This document shows, piece by piece, positions 1-7,635 of a DNA stretch of 64,000 nucleotides. A model generated the notes under the pieces. That model had not been told where the DNA came from and did not search any database. It worked only from the letters and a program-made list of their open reading frames with translations. Location of the stretch: contig JAYQOT010000002.1 in NCBI GenBank assembly GCA_038144955.1, forward strand, positions 11,485 to 75,484, written 5' to 3'. The stretch is from Ga0077527 sp038144955. Its GTDB lineage: Bacteria > Pseudomonadota > Gammaproteobacteria > Burkholderiales > SG8-41. The number at the start of each line of letters is the position of its first letter. The first letter of the stretch is position 1. The translations under genes were made by a program, and so were the position numbers.

Positions 1-541
1 TGTCATGCGCAGCCAAGAGTGGCCACACCTCGATCGCCCTTGCTAGCGCGTCTTCAATCGAGTGCCGCTCCTCGGCACGCGGCGGATGCAGCACGTAATC
101 CACCACCTCCTGTTCGCTCTCGGCACGCTCGCGGGGATGACCGATGCCGATACGCAGACGCCAGTAATCCGGGGTACCCAGTCGCGCGGAAACACTGCGC
201 ACGCCATTGCCGGAAGCACTGCCGCCGAATTTGAGCTTTACCGCTCCCGGGGCAAGATCAAGTTCGTCATGCGCGATGAGGATATCGGCAGGGGCGATCT
301 TGAAAAAATCCGCCAAAGCACCCACCGCACGACCGGACTCGTTCATGTAGGTCGCCGGTTTCAGCAGCCAGAGGTCACCACCGGCAGCAGGCATCTTCGT
401 CACTTCACCGTGAAACCGCGCTTCATGACGCCAGGCAAGGCCTGCGGTCCGCGCCAGCGCATCCATCCACCAGAACCCGGCGTTATGGCGGGTGGCCTCG
501 TATTTCTTGCCTGGATTACCCAGGCCGGCGACCAGTTTCAT
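1..541 (-). CDS. pth: Peptidyl-tRNA hydrolase, 3' end beyond the window edge
   Basis: Hydrolyses the ester bond of peptidyl-tRNAs released by stalled ribosomes, recycling tRNA in the cytoplasm. The ATG at 541 opens MKLVAGLGNPGKKYEATRHN, the family's N-terminal signature with the catalytic His20 region (RHNAGF). KPATYMNESG (substrate-binding Asn) and HDELDL (catalytic Asp) follow. About 180 codons are visible of a usual 190-200, so only the C-terminus is missing. Oddity: the segment normally written GGSxxGHNGVRS reads GGSASGNGVRS, so the His of the conserved GHNG (His113 in E. coli) is absent while the Asn remains. The gene lies downstream of rplY, separated by a terminator, in the usual prs-rplY-pth order. 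Identity is certain; full activity is open. Confidence 0.93.
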   Translation of the reverse strand, partial: MKLVAGLGNPGKKYEATRHNAGFWWMDALARTAGLAWRHEARFHGEVTKMPAAGGDLWLLKPATYMNESGRAVGALADFFKIAPADILIAHDELDLAPGAVKLKFGGSASGNGVRSVSARLGTPDYWRLRIGIGHPRERAESEQEVVDYVLHPPRAEERHSIEDALARAIEVWPLLAAHD

Positions 542-613
542 GATGGTAATTTCCCGGATGTGGCGAACCAGAGAACCGGGATGCAAGTATAACTATATGT
601 TTTAACTGGATTT

Positions 614-654
614 TCAAAAAAGAAACGCCCGCCCGTCAGGTGCACGGGGCGGGC
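614..654 (-). terminator. Rho-independent terminator after rplY
   Basis: Read on the minus strand, an 8-bp perfect GC stem (GCCCGCCC at 647-654 pairing with GGGCGGGC at 627-634) is followed by a T-rich run (GTTTCTTTTTTG). It sits between the rplY stop and the pth start, so pth probably needs its own promoter or read-through. Confidence 0.8.
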
Positions 655-695
655 GCAGCCGGATAACGCCAGCCAGTGTCGGCCGGCGTATTCCA

Positions 696-1421
696 TTACT
701 TCTTCTCGGCAGGCTTCTTGTCGGCTTCCTTCTTATCGCCGGCAGCCGGTGCTGCCGCAGCCGCACCTGCCGCGGGCGCGCCGGCAGCAGCTTCGGGAGC
801 CTGGCCGGTAATCTCGGTAACCGGGGCAGCGACTTCTTCCTCCACCGCGATTTCCCTCGGCACCTGCACCGTCACCACCGCCGGATCGTCGGCCTTCAGC
901 TTGGCCAGCGGCTCGACACCTGAAGGCAGTTTCAATTCGGAAACATGGATCGAGTGTCCGAGTTCGAGGTCCTTGAGGTCGACTTCGATGTATTCCGGCA
1001 GTTGGTCCGGCAGACACTGGATTTCGAGCTCGTTGATGATGTGCTGCACGACGCCCTTGCCCAGCTTCACGCCGGGGGAAATTTCGGCATTGAGGAAGTG
1101 CAGCGGCACCGCCATGTGGATTTTCTTTTTCGGGTCGATGCGCTGGAAATCGACATGCTGAACCTGCTCTTTCCAGGGATGCATCTGGAAATCGCGTAGC
1201 AGCACGCGGTCTTTCTGGCCTTCGACGGTCAAATCAAGAATCGAGGAATGGAATGCCTCGAGCTTGAGATGGCGCAGCAACGCCTTGTGGTCAAACTCCA
1301 CCGATTGCGCGTCCTTGCCGGCGCCGTAAACGACGCCCGGGACGCGCCCCGTCGCACGCAGGCGGCGGCTCGCACCTTTGCCTTCATTCGTGCGCGGAAA
1401 CGCAGTAACTTCGATCTTCAT
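696..1421 (-). CDS. rplY: 50S ribosomal protein L25 (long, general stress protein CTC type)
   Basis: Binds 5S rRNA on the large ribosomal subunit. At 241 residues it is the long form: an N-terminal L25 domain (about 1-95, beginning MKIEVTAFPRTNEGKGASRR), a C-terminal TL5/CTC beta-domain (about 100-185), and a low-complexity Ala/Pro/Lys tail (APAAGAAAAAPAAGDKKEADKK) typical of many betaproteobacterial versions. The reading frame extends 14 codons further upstream. I chose the ATG at 1421 because GGAGAGTG precedes it and it gives the conserved N-terminus. It follows prs and precedes pth in the same direction. The tail is probably disordered and should not be taken as a separate domain. Confidence 0.95.
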   Translation of the reverse strand: MKIEVTAFPRTNEGKGASRRLRATGRVPGVVYGAGKDAQSVEFDHKALLRHLKLEAFHSSILDLTVEGQKDRVLLRDFQMHPWKEQVQHVDFQRIDPKKKIHMAVPLHFLNAEISPGVKLGKGVVQHIINELEIQCLPDQLPEYIEVDLKDLELGHSIHVSELKLPSGVEPLAKLKADDPAVVTVQVPREIAVEEEVAAPVTEITGQAPEAAAGAPAAGAAAAAPAAGDKKEADKKPAEKK

Positions 1422-1477
1422 TTCACACTCTCCAGTAATTGCAGGAAGTCCGCGACCAGACATTTCCCGCGTTAAAT

Positions 1478-1500
1478 GGGAACCGGAACATCCGGTTCCC
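1478..1500 (-). other. Stem-loop between prs and rplY
   Basis: A perfect 10-bp inverted repeat (GGGAACCGGA, 3-base loop, TCCGGTTCCC) lies in the 87-bp prs-rplY gap. On the minus strand it is followed by ATTTAACG and has no true T-tract. It may be an mRNA processing or stability element or a weak attenuator rather than a full terminator. Confidence 0.45.
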
Positions 1501-1508
1501 GCAAAAAT

Positions 1509-2459
1509 CTACTCGACAAACAACGAACTCACCGAATCCTCGGCACTGATGCGCCGCATGGTCTCGGCCACCAGCCCTGAAACCGTCAGCACGCGGATTT
1601 TCCTGCACTGGCGCGCCGGTTCGGTCAGCGGAATGGTGTCCGTGACCACGATTTCATCCAGCGCTGATCCGCTGATGCGCTCAACCGCAGGGCCCGAAAG
1701 CACCGCATGCGTGCAATACGCCAGCACTTTCGCCGCGCCCTGCTTTTTCAGCGCGCCTGCAGCTTCGCACAGGGTATTCGCCGTATCGACCATGTCGTCG
1801 ACAATCACGCAGGTGCGTCCCGCCACTTCACCGATGATATTCATCACCGTGGCCACATTGGGGCGCGGACGGCGTTTGTCGATGATCGCGAGGTCGGCTT
1901 CAAGCCGTTTTGCAATCGCACGGGCCCGCACCACGCCGCCAACGTCCGGCGACACGACTACCAGGTCCTTGAAATTCTGCTTCCAGATGTCACCGAGCAT
2001 GATCGGCCCGGAGTAAATGTTGTCCACCGGAATGTCGAAAAAACCCTGGATCTGCTCGGAATGCAAGTCCATCGTCAACACACGGTCGACACCGACGCTG
2101 CTCATCATGTTCGCCACCACCTTGGCGGTGATCGGCACCCGCGCCGAACTCGGGCGGCGATCCTGACGCGCGTAACCCATGTAGGGAATCGCCGCCGTCA
2201 CCCGCCCCGCAGAAGCACGCTTGAGTGCATCGACCATCACCAGCAATTCCATCAGGTTGTCGTTGGTGGGGACGCAAATCGACTGCAATACGAACACGTC
2301 CTTGCCGCGCACGTTCTCGAGGATTTCCACCATCACCTCGCCGTCGCTGAAGCGTCCGACCTTGGCACGACCGATATGGATGTCGAGATGGCTCACCACG
2401 GCTTCCGCCAGCCGCGGGTTGGCATTGCCGGTAAACACCATCATCCTGTCTAAAGCCAC
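1509..2459 (-). CDS. prs: Ribose-phosphate pyrophosphokinase (PRPP synthetase)
   Basis: Makes phosphoribosyl pyrophosphate from ribose-5-phosphate and ATP, feeding nucleotide, His and Trp synthesis. The protein has the class I signatures: FTGNANPRLAEAV at the N-terminus, FSDGEVMVEI, the ATP loop YARQDRR and the PRPP-binding loop VIVDDMVDTANT. Start choice: the GTG at 2459 gives V(M)ALDRMMVFTGNANP, which aligns residue for residue with the MAYDSLMVFTGNANP start usual in betaproteobacteria, and GGGGGG stands four bases before it. The first ATG (2444) lacks a spaced ribosome binding site. Length is 316 residues, normal for the family. It lies between tRNA-Gln and rplY, and the tRNA may be co-transcribed with it. 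Confidence 0.96.
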   Translation of the reverse strand: MALDRMMVFTGNANPRLAEAVVSHLDIHIGRAKVGRFSDGEVMVEILENVRGKDVFVLQSICVPTNDNLMELLVMVDALKRASAGRVTAAIPYMGYARQDRRPSSARVPITAKVVANMMSSVGVDRVLTMDLHSEQIQGFFDIPVDNIYSGPIMLGDIWKQNFKDLVVVSPDVGGVVRARAIAKRLEADLAIIDKRRPRPNVATVMNIIGEVAGRTCVIVDDMVDTANTLCEAAGALKKQGAAKVLAYCTHAVLSGPAVERISGSALDEIVVTDTIPLTEPARQCRKIRVLTVSGLVAETMRRISAEDSVSSLFVE

Positions 2460-2501
2460 CACAGACCCCCCGATCCAAAATCCAGCCATGCCGCAACCAG
2501 A

Positions 2502-2578
2502 TGGCTGGGGAGGAAGGATTCGAACCTTCGCATGCCGGAATCAAAATCCGGTGCCTTAACCAGCTTGGCGACTCCCCA
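2502..2578 (-). tRNA. tRNA-Gln, anticodon TTG
   Basis: Read on the minus strand, the acceptor TGGGGAG pairs with CTCCCCA. The anticodon loop is TTTTGAT with anticodon TTG, the T-arm reads GGTTCGAATCC, and GCCA (discriminator plus CCA) is encoded at the 3' end. It is 77 nt including CCA. It lies between ispE and prs, a placement common in beta- and gammaproteobacteria. Confidence 0.97.
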
Positions 2579-2613
2579 ACCGAAACCACTGCTGCGCCCG
2601 GACTTGCCGTCCG

Positions 2614-3462
2614 TCACTCTTCCCCGTCTGCCGCAAGTCCATGCAGCGGATGCACATCAAGCCCGCGCGCCACAAAACCGCGCATGTCCCGCGGACAACC
2701 TGCAAGAGCACTGCGCGCCATCGCCTCATCGGCAAATTCTGCAAATACGCAAGCCCCAGAGCCCGTCATCCGTGCCGCACCCACCGACTTCAGCCAACCC
2801 AGGTGACGTTCCACTTCCGGATAGGCCCGGCAAACCACCGGCTCAAGATCATTGCCAACGGGCACAGAAAAGCCTTGTATTTTAACCTTTTTAGAGTCCC
2901 TTTTCAATTCCGGATCCCGGAAAATATCGGCCGTGGACACCGCCACCGGCGGCACCAGGACCAGATACCAGGCCGGGGGCAAATCCAGGGGGGTCAGCAG
3001 CTCTCCTACCCCCTCGGCCGCGGCACTCCTGCCATAAACGAAAATCGGGACATCGGCCCCCAGCGGCAATGCGATTTCCTGCAGGCGCGGTCGCTGCAAT
3101 CCGCATTGCCAGAGATGATTCAGAGCCAGCAATACGGTGGCGGCATCGGAACTCCCTCCACCCAGACCGCCCCCCATCGGCAGGCGTTTTTCAACACGGA
3201 TGTCTGCTCCCAGCGGCGTGCCCGATGCCGCCTGCAAGGCGCGCGCCGCGCGCAGGGTCAGATCTTCTGCCTCGGCCACACCGGGCAGTTCCTGCGCACG
3301 CACCACCTTGCCGTCCGCACGCACCCGCACCTGGACGATGTCCGCATGATCGATGAACCGGAATACTGTCTGCAGTTCATGGTAGCCGTCAGGTCGCCGG
3401 CCGGTAACACGCAACATCAGGTTGAGCTTGGCCGGGGCAGGAAAACCGATCCAGCCGTTCAT
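2614..3462 (-). CDS. ispE: 4-diphosphocytidyl-2-C-methyl-D-erythritol kinase
   Basis: Phosphorylates CDP-methylerythritol in the MEP pathway of isoprenoid synthesis, a GHMP-family kinase. PAPAKLNLMLRVTGRRPDGYH at residues 8-28 carries the substrate-binding Lys and His. The glycine-rich ATP loop PMGGGLGGGSSDAATVL lies near residue 95, with catalytic Asp in GADVP and C-terminal MTGSGACVFAEF. At 282 residues the length is normal. Its ATG overlaps the lolB stop by four bases (ATGA), indicating translational coupling, and tRNA-Gln follows. The isoprenoid made here feeds the farnesyl chain that CtaB attaches to haem elsewhere in the window. Confidence 0.96.
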   Translation of the reverse strand: MNGWIGFPAPAKLNLMLRVTGRRPDGYHELQTVFRFIDHADIVQVRVRADGKVVRAQELPGVAEAEDLTLRAARALQAASGTPLGADIRVEKRLPMGGGLGGGSSDAATVLLALNHLWQCGLQRPRLQEIALPLGADVPIFVYGRSAAAEGVGELLTPLDLPPAWYLVLVPPVAVSTADIFRDPELKRDSKKVKIQGFSVPVGNDLEPVVCRAYPEVERHLGWLKSVGAARMTGSGACVFAEFADEAMARSALAGCPRDMRGFVARGLDVHPLHGLAADGEE

Positions 3463-4022
3463 GGCCTCACTCCATCGCGCCAGTCATCGATGACCAGACG
3501 TATGCGCCGGTCATCCCGGGAAACGTCGAGTCGCCGCGGATGCTGCGCAGCGCCAGCTTCATCCGCATAGGCATATCGGACCGTCCACCCGTCCTGGTCG
3601 ATTTGCTCGATCCTGCCACGCGCGTCGTTCCGGACCACTGCATTCGCACCTCCGGGCACCGCGTCACCGCGAATCCAGTGGCGCAGCCTGGAGAGGGGCA
3701 GGGTCCAGCCGAACGCGCTTTCAGTCAGGCTTTCGGCCGACCCTGCGCGGTATACCTGCTGGTCGGCAGCAGTCAGGGTTGCGCCGGAAGGATTCACTGC
3801 AATGTGCGCCAGCGTCTGGCCTACCGGTGACATCAGCCAGATTTCATCTTCATCAGGACCATGTCGCCAGCGCAGATTCGAGGAAAACGCCCGGCCCTCG
3901 CCGCTGGCGAGCACCCGCCCCAGAACATCGAAAGCAGCCGCGGGAGGAACCTTGTCGATCACCGCGCACCCCGCATGCAGCAGCGCGATCGCGAGCAGCG
4001 CCGGCAAACGCAAGGAGTTCAT
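3459..4022 (-). CDS. lolB: Outer-membrane lipoprotein receptor LolB
   Basis: Accepts lipoproteins from the periplasmic carrier LolA and inserts them into the outer membrane. The 187-residue protein begins with a lipoprotein signal peptide (MNSLRLPALLAIALLHAGC, Cys19). The -3 residue is His, weaker than the usual Leu. The rest fits a LolB beta-barrel fold (LGRVLASGEGRAFSSNLRWRH, DEIWLMSPVGQTLA, FGWTLPLSRLRHWIRG). Start and stop overlap the TPR gene before it and ispE after it by four bases each, so the three form one coupled operon. Identity rests on motif plus the conserved TPR-lolB-ispE order. Confidence 0.9.
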   Translation of the reverse strand: MNSLRLPALLAIALLHAGCAVIDKVPPAAAFDVLGRVLASGEGRAFSSNLRWRHGPDEDEIWLMSPVGQTLAHIAVNPSGATLTAADQQVYRAGSAESLTESAFGWTLPLSRLRHWIRGDAVPGGANAVVRNDARGRIEQIDQDGWTVRYAYADEAGAAQHPRRLDVSRDDRRIRLVIDDWRDGVRP

Positions 4023-5782
4023 TGCGCAGGCGGGAGGATGCCGGGCGCGAGACGTTTCACGGTGCCTTGCAGCACCTCGTTCCTGTTGGTGTCGCGCAGC
4101 GCATCCGACCAGATCCTGCGCGCCTCCTCCTGCTTACCAAGTGTCCACAGTACCTCGCCCAGGTGGGCGGCAATTTCGGCATCAGGACGCTGATCGTAGG
4201 CGCGTTGCAGATGCCCCAGCGCCTCCTCTTTGTGTCCCAGGCGAAAAAGTACCCACCCCAGACTGTCGAGAATGAACGGGTCCTGGGGCGCCAGCTTGTG
4301 TGCGGTTTCAATCAGGTTGCGTGCCTCGGGCAAACGCTGGTTGCGATCAGCGAGTGAATAGCCGAGCGCGTTGTAGGCATGCGCATGTGTGGGTCGCATC
4401 TCAATGACGCGGCGCAGATTGGTTTCCAGCACATCAATGCGGTTGATGCGCTCTGCTGCCATCGCATAGTCGTAGAGCAGTTCGGGTGAATCCGGCACCC
4501 GTGCCACAGCCTGGCTGAGGAAATCGAATGCTTCCTGGTAGGCATGGGCCTCACGCAACAGATTGGCTTCGGCAAGCGTCAGCTGGTTGCGCTGTTCCGC
4601 AGTGCCGGCATTGACCCCCTGCAGGTACTTGCGCGCCTCCCCCAGCTTTCCCTGTTTCGCCAGCACCCCGGCATAGCGGGCCTGCGCCGTCACGAACTGC
4701 TCGCCGTGGGTTACGCTGGAATACCACTTCAGCGCTTCATCAGGCCGCTTGAGCTCTTCGTTGACCTGGCCGAGGTAGATGCGCACCGCATCCGGATTTT
4801 TTGGTTTGATCTCCAGTGCCCGTCTGAATTGCGTTTCAGCGGCCGCGTAATCCTTGGCCTGCATCGAAAGCGTGGCGACGGCCAGTGCAATATCCGCGTT
4901 GTCAGGAGCCTCTCCCAGCAGGATGCCGAACTGCTTGCGTGCCTCCGGATACTGACGCACAGTGACCAGCAGCCGCGCATAATTGAGACGGGCATCCTTG
5001 GCGCCGGGATGCGCCTTGAGAAAATCCTCGAGGAAGGCGATGGCCTCGCCGTTCGATCCCCGCTGCAGTGCCCTGGCCATGAACAGCGCTGCAAGTTCCC
5101 AGCCCGGACGCAGCTTGAGCGCCTGGCGCGCAGCATCCAGTGCCGCCGGTCGATCCTGGGCGTTGTCCGCCGCCTGAGCCACCGCAAGACTCGCCTCAGG
5201 CACCGTCGGGTGACTTGCCGCCAGTGACTGCAACAGCCGCAAGATGGCCGACTTGTCCTGATGCGACGCTACCAGCGAGGTCAGCTGCAGAAAATTTTTG
5301 CCAATATTGGCTGGATCGCCCTCCAGCCATTTTTCCAGGTGGGGCTTTGCATCATCGAGTCGCGATTGATTGACCAGTAAGGCGATAACGGTCTGGCGCG
5401 CCCGCACCGACTGCGGATCGGTCTGCAGCCAGAGTGTTGCTGCTTCGAGCGCCGCCGGCAGAAAGCGGGCGTTCCAGGCTATTTCCGTGGCACGGCGTGC
5501 CACCCGCGGATCTCTGGTTTCGCGCGCGACCTCCAGAAAAGCCGGCACGGCGACATGCGGCTGTCCGCGTTGTGCGGCAATTTCCGCCAGCGTCAGTTTG
5601 AACAGCAGCTCCTCGCTCAACTCGACCCGGGGCAATGGTACCGTCCGCGGCGCAGGCACCTGGCCAACCACTTTGGGCAGCGGCTTGGACGCGGCGGGCA
5701 CGGTTTCGGATTTGATGGGGGCTTGGGTACAGGCCGCCAGCGCCAAGCATCCCCCTGCAGCCATGAAACGGAGACGTGTCAT
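4019..5782 (-). CDS. TPR-repeat lipoprotein upstream of lolB
   Basis: A 587-residue protein with a lipoprotein signal (MTRLRFMAAGGCLALAAC, lipobox LAAC) followed by a long array of tetratricopeptide repeats, e.g. YNALGYSLADRNQRLPEARN and LDSLGWVLFRLGHKEEALGH near the C-terminus. Predicted to be lipid-anchored in the periplasm as a protein-protein scaffold. The reading frame extends 32 codons further up. The ATG at 5782 is preferred because it starts directly with the signal peptide, although the nearest GGAG is rather far upstream; MKAFSK at 5839 is the alternative. Overlaps lolB by four bases. This family is regularly found next to lolB in betaproteobacteria, but its exact role is not established. 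Confidence 0.85.
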   Translation of the reverse strand: MTRLRFMAAGGCLALAACTQAPIKSETVPAASKPLPKVVGQVPAPRTVPLPRVELSEELLFKLTLAEIAAQRGQPHVAVPAFLEVARETRDPRVARRATEIAWNARFLPAALEAATLWLQTDPQSVRARQTVIALLVNQSRLDDAKPHLEKWLEGDPANIGKNFLQLTSLVASHQDKSAILRLLQSLAASHPTVPEASLAVAQAADNAQDRPAALDAARQALKLRPGWELAALFMARALQRGSNGEAIAFLEDFLKAHPGAKDARLNYARLLVTVRQYPEARKQFGILLGEAPDNADIALAVATLSMQAKDYAAAETQFRRALEIKPKNPDAVRIYLGQVNEELKRPDEALKWYSSVTHGEQFVTAQARYAGVLAKQGKLGEARKYLQGVNAGTAEQRNQLTLAEANLLREAHAYQEAFDFLSQAVARVPDSPELLYDYAMAAERINRIDVLETNLRRVIEMRPTHAHAYNALGYSLADRNQRLPEARNLIETAHKLAPQDPFILDSLGWVLFRLGHKEEALGHLQRAYDQRPDAEIAAHLGEVLWTLGKQEEARRIWSDALRDTNRNEVLQGTVKRLAPGILPPAQ

Positions 5783-5921
5783 TGCAAGACCGGATCGGGC
5801 TCCGTCATTAATCGCCGTGCGCTTCGAAAACGCCTTCATAATGAAGCACATCTTAGGTATATTTGATGCCCACCACAAGACAACCGGCCTTTTGGCAACC
5901 GCATCAGTCTATTCGCCGTTG

Positions 5922-6866
5922 ATGACTCCTGACGACCCTGACTTGACCGTTCGCGCCCGGGGTCTTACTCGCCGCTACAACACCCACCTCGCTGTCGATT
6001 CACTGGATCTTGATCTCAAGCGAGGTGAAATTCTCGGGCTGCTGGGACCCAACGGCGCCGGAAAAACAACCACGATGCAGATGCTCACCGGAAATATAGC
6101 TCCGAGTTCTGGAGAAATTCTTATCCGCGGGCATGATCTTTTGGAATCACCCACCCGCGCCAAATCCTGCATCGGCTATCTACCCGAAACCCCCCCGCTC
6201 TATCGTGAACTGAATGTCGGGGAATACCTGCATTTTGCCGCCCGATTGCACAGGGTCGGCAAAGCTGAACGTCCCGGTGCGATCGAACGCACCATGCAGC
6301 GTTGCGGGTTGAAAACTGTCGCACGCAAGCTGATCGGAACGCTGTCCAAGGGTTATCAGCAAAGGGTGGGTATCGCGCAGGCCATTGTGCACGAGCCCGA
6401 TGTCGTCATCCTCGATGAGCCTACCGTTGGCCTGGACCCCAACCAGATTCTCGAGATTCGCACCCTGATCCGTGAACTGGGCAGAGAGCACAGCGTCATC
6501 CTGTCGACTCACATCATGCAGGAAGTCGAGGCTGTCTGTGACCGCGTGCAGATCATGCATCACGGCAAGGTGGTCTTCAGCAATACCGTCGACGATCTGC
6601 GTGCCGGACACAACAGCCGCGCGATAAGTCTCCGCCTGCACCGTCCGCCATCCCTCGAAACTCTGCGCGGCATCGATGGCGTTGCTGCAGTCGAAGACCG
6701 CGGCTCTGGCAGCTATCTCATTCGTTTCGAACCCGGCTCGGATCCGACGGCGATGCTGGTCAGTCGCGCCAGCTCAGAAAACTGGGGCCTGCTCCAGCTT
6801 GTTCCGGCTCACTCCAGCCTTGAGGAAATTTTCGCTCAACTCACCGGGAGCGAAAGCACGTCATGA
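5922..6866 (+). CDS. ABC exporter ATP-binding protein (GldA/CcmA-like)
   Basis: ATPase subunit of an ABC-2-type exporter. The 314-residue protein has Walker A GPNGAGKTT (about residue 40), a Q-loop region (YLPETPPLYREL), the signature LSKGYQQRVGIAQA (a KGY variant of LSGGQ common in this subfamily), Walker B VVILDEPTVGLDP and the switch His in STHIMQE. The frame is open far upstream, overlapping the divergent TPR gene. The ATG at 5922 gives the usual start shortly before the first beta strand (LTVRARGLTRRY). Its stop overlaps the permease start by four bases. The substrate is unknown; the same arrangement in Bacteroidetes is named Gld for gliding, but no gliding role should be assumed here. 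Confidence 0.9.
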   Translation: MTPDDPDLTVRARGLTRRYNTHLAVDSLDLDLKRGEILGLLGPNGAGKTTTMQMLTGNIAPSSGEILIRGHDLLESPTRAKSCIGYLPETPPLYRELNVGEYLHFAARLHRVGKAERPGAIERTMQRCGLKTVARKLIGTLSKGYQQRVGIAQAIVHEPDVVILDEPTVGLDPNQILEIRTLIRELGREHSVILSTHIMQEVEAVCDRVQIMHHGKVVFSNTVDDLRAGHNSRAISLRLHRPPSLETLRGIDGVAAVEDRGSGSYLIRFEPGSDPTAMLVSRASSENWGLLQLVPAHSSLEEIFAQLTGSESTS

Positions 6867-7633
6867 TATTCACCATAGCGGCCAAGGAACTGCGTTCTCT
6901 GTTTGCCTCACCGCTGGCGTGGCTGGTCTTGACGGCGGTGCAGATCATCCTCGGTTACGGATTTCTGAAACGACTCGATGATTTTCTGCAGATACAGTCG
7001 CAGCTTGCGCGCCTGGGCAGCCCGCCGGGCGTGACCGAACTGGTGGCAGCGCCCATTTTCGCCACCGCGGCAGCAATACTGCTGTTTGCCGTTCCGGTGC
7101 TGGCCATGCGCTTGATCGCCGAAGAGCGCCGCAACCAGACATTGACGCTGCTGATCTCGGCACCGGTATCGATGACTGAAATCGTTGTCGGAAAATTTGT
7201 CGGGCTGACCGCCTTTCTGATGATTGTTGTGCTGCAGGTACTTGCCATGCCATTGCTGCTGGCAGCCAATACCACGCTCGATTACGGGCTGCTCGGCGCA
7301 TTGACACTCGCCCTGCTGCTGCTGGCTGCGGGCTTTGCCGCCGTAGGTCTTTATGCATCCAGCCTGACTGCACAACCGGTTGCTGCAGCGCTGATTGCCT
7401 TCGGGCTGCTGCTTGCCATGCTCCTTGCAGGTGATACGGCAGGCGATTCATTGCTTGCCCGGGGATGGAGCGTGCCCGCGGCATTTCTTCAGGTGTTTGC
7501 TCCCCTGCGCAACTTCGAGCCGCTGGGCCGTGGCGTCATTGACAGCCATGCCATCGCCTGCTCCCTGCTGCTGACAGCGGGATTCCTGGTGCTCACGGTT
7601 CGTCGCCTCGACGGACAGCGGCTGCGGGGATAG
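6863..7633 (+). CDS. ABC-2 permease (GldF-like)
   Basis: Integral membrane subunit that pairs with the preceding ATPase. 256 residues with about six predicted membrane helices (e.g. PLAWLVLTAVQIILGYGF, ILLFAVPVLAMRLIAEE, ALTLALLLLAAGFAAVGLYA, ALIAFGLLLAMLLAG). The motif MRLIAEERRNQTLTLLISAPV between helices 2 and 3 is characteristic of ABC-2 permeases, including CcmB/NosY/GldF types. Coupled by ATGA overlap to the ATPase and followed two bases later by the GldG-like gene, so all are co-transcribed. Substrate unknown. Confidence 0.88.
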   Translation: MIFTIAAKELRSLFASPLAWLVLTAVQIILGYGFLKRLDDFLQIQSQLARLGSPPGVTELVAAPIFATAAAILLFAVPVLAMRLIAEERRNQTLTLLISAPVSMTEIVVGKFVGLTAFLMIVVLQVLAMPLLLAANTTLDYGLLGALTLALLLLAAGFAAVGLYASSLTAQPVAAALIAFGLLLAMLLAGDTAGDSLLARGWSVPAAFLQVFAPLRNFEPLGRGVIDSHAIACSLLLTAGFLVLTVRRLDGQRLRG

Positions 7634-7635
7634 GC

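Noticed and set aside
2502..2578. tRNA-Gln as integration site of a mobile element
   Set aside because: No integrase or direct repeat of the tRNA 3' end in the flanks; neighbours are conserved housekeeping genes.
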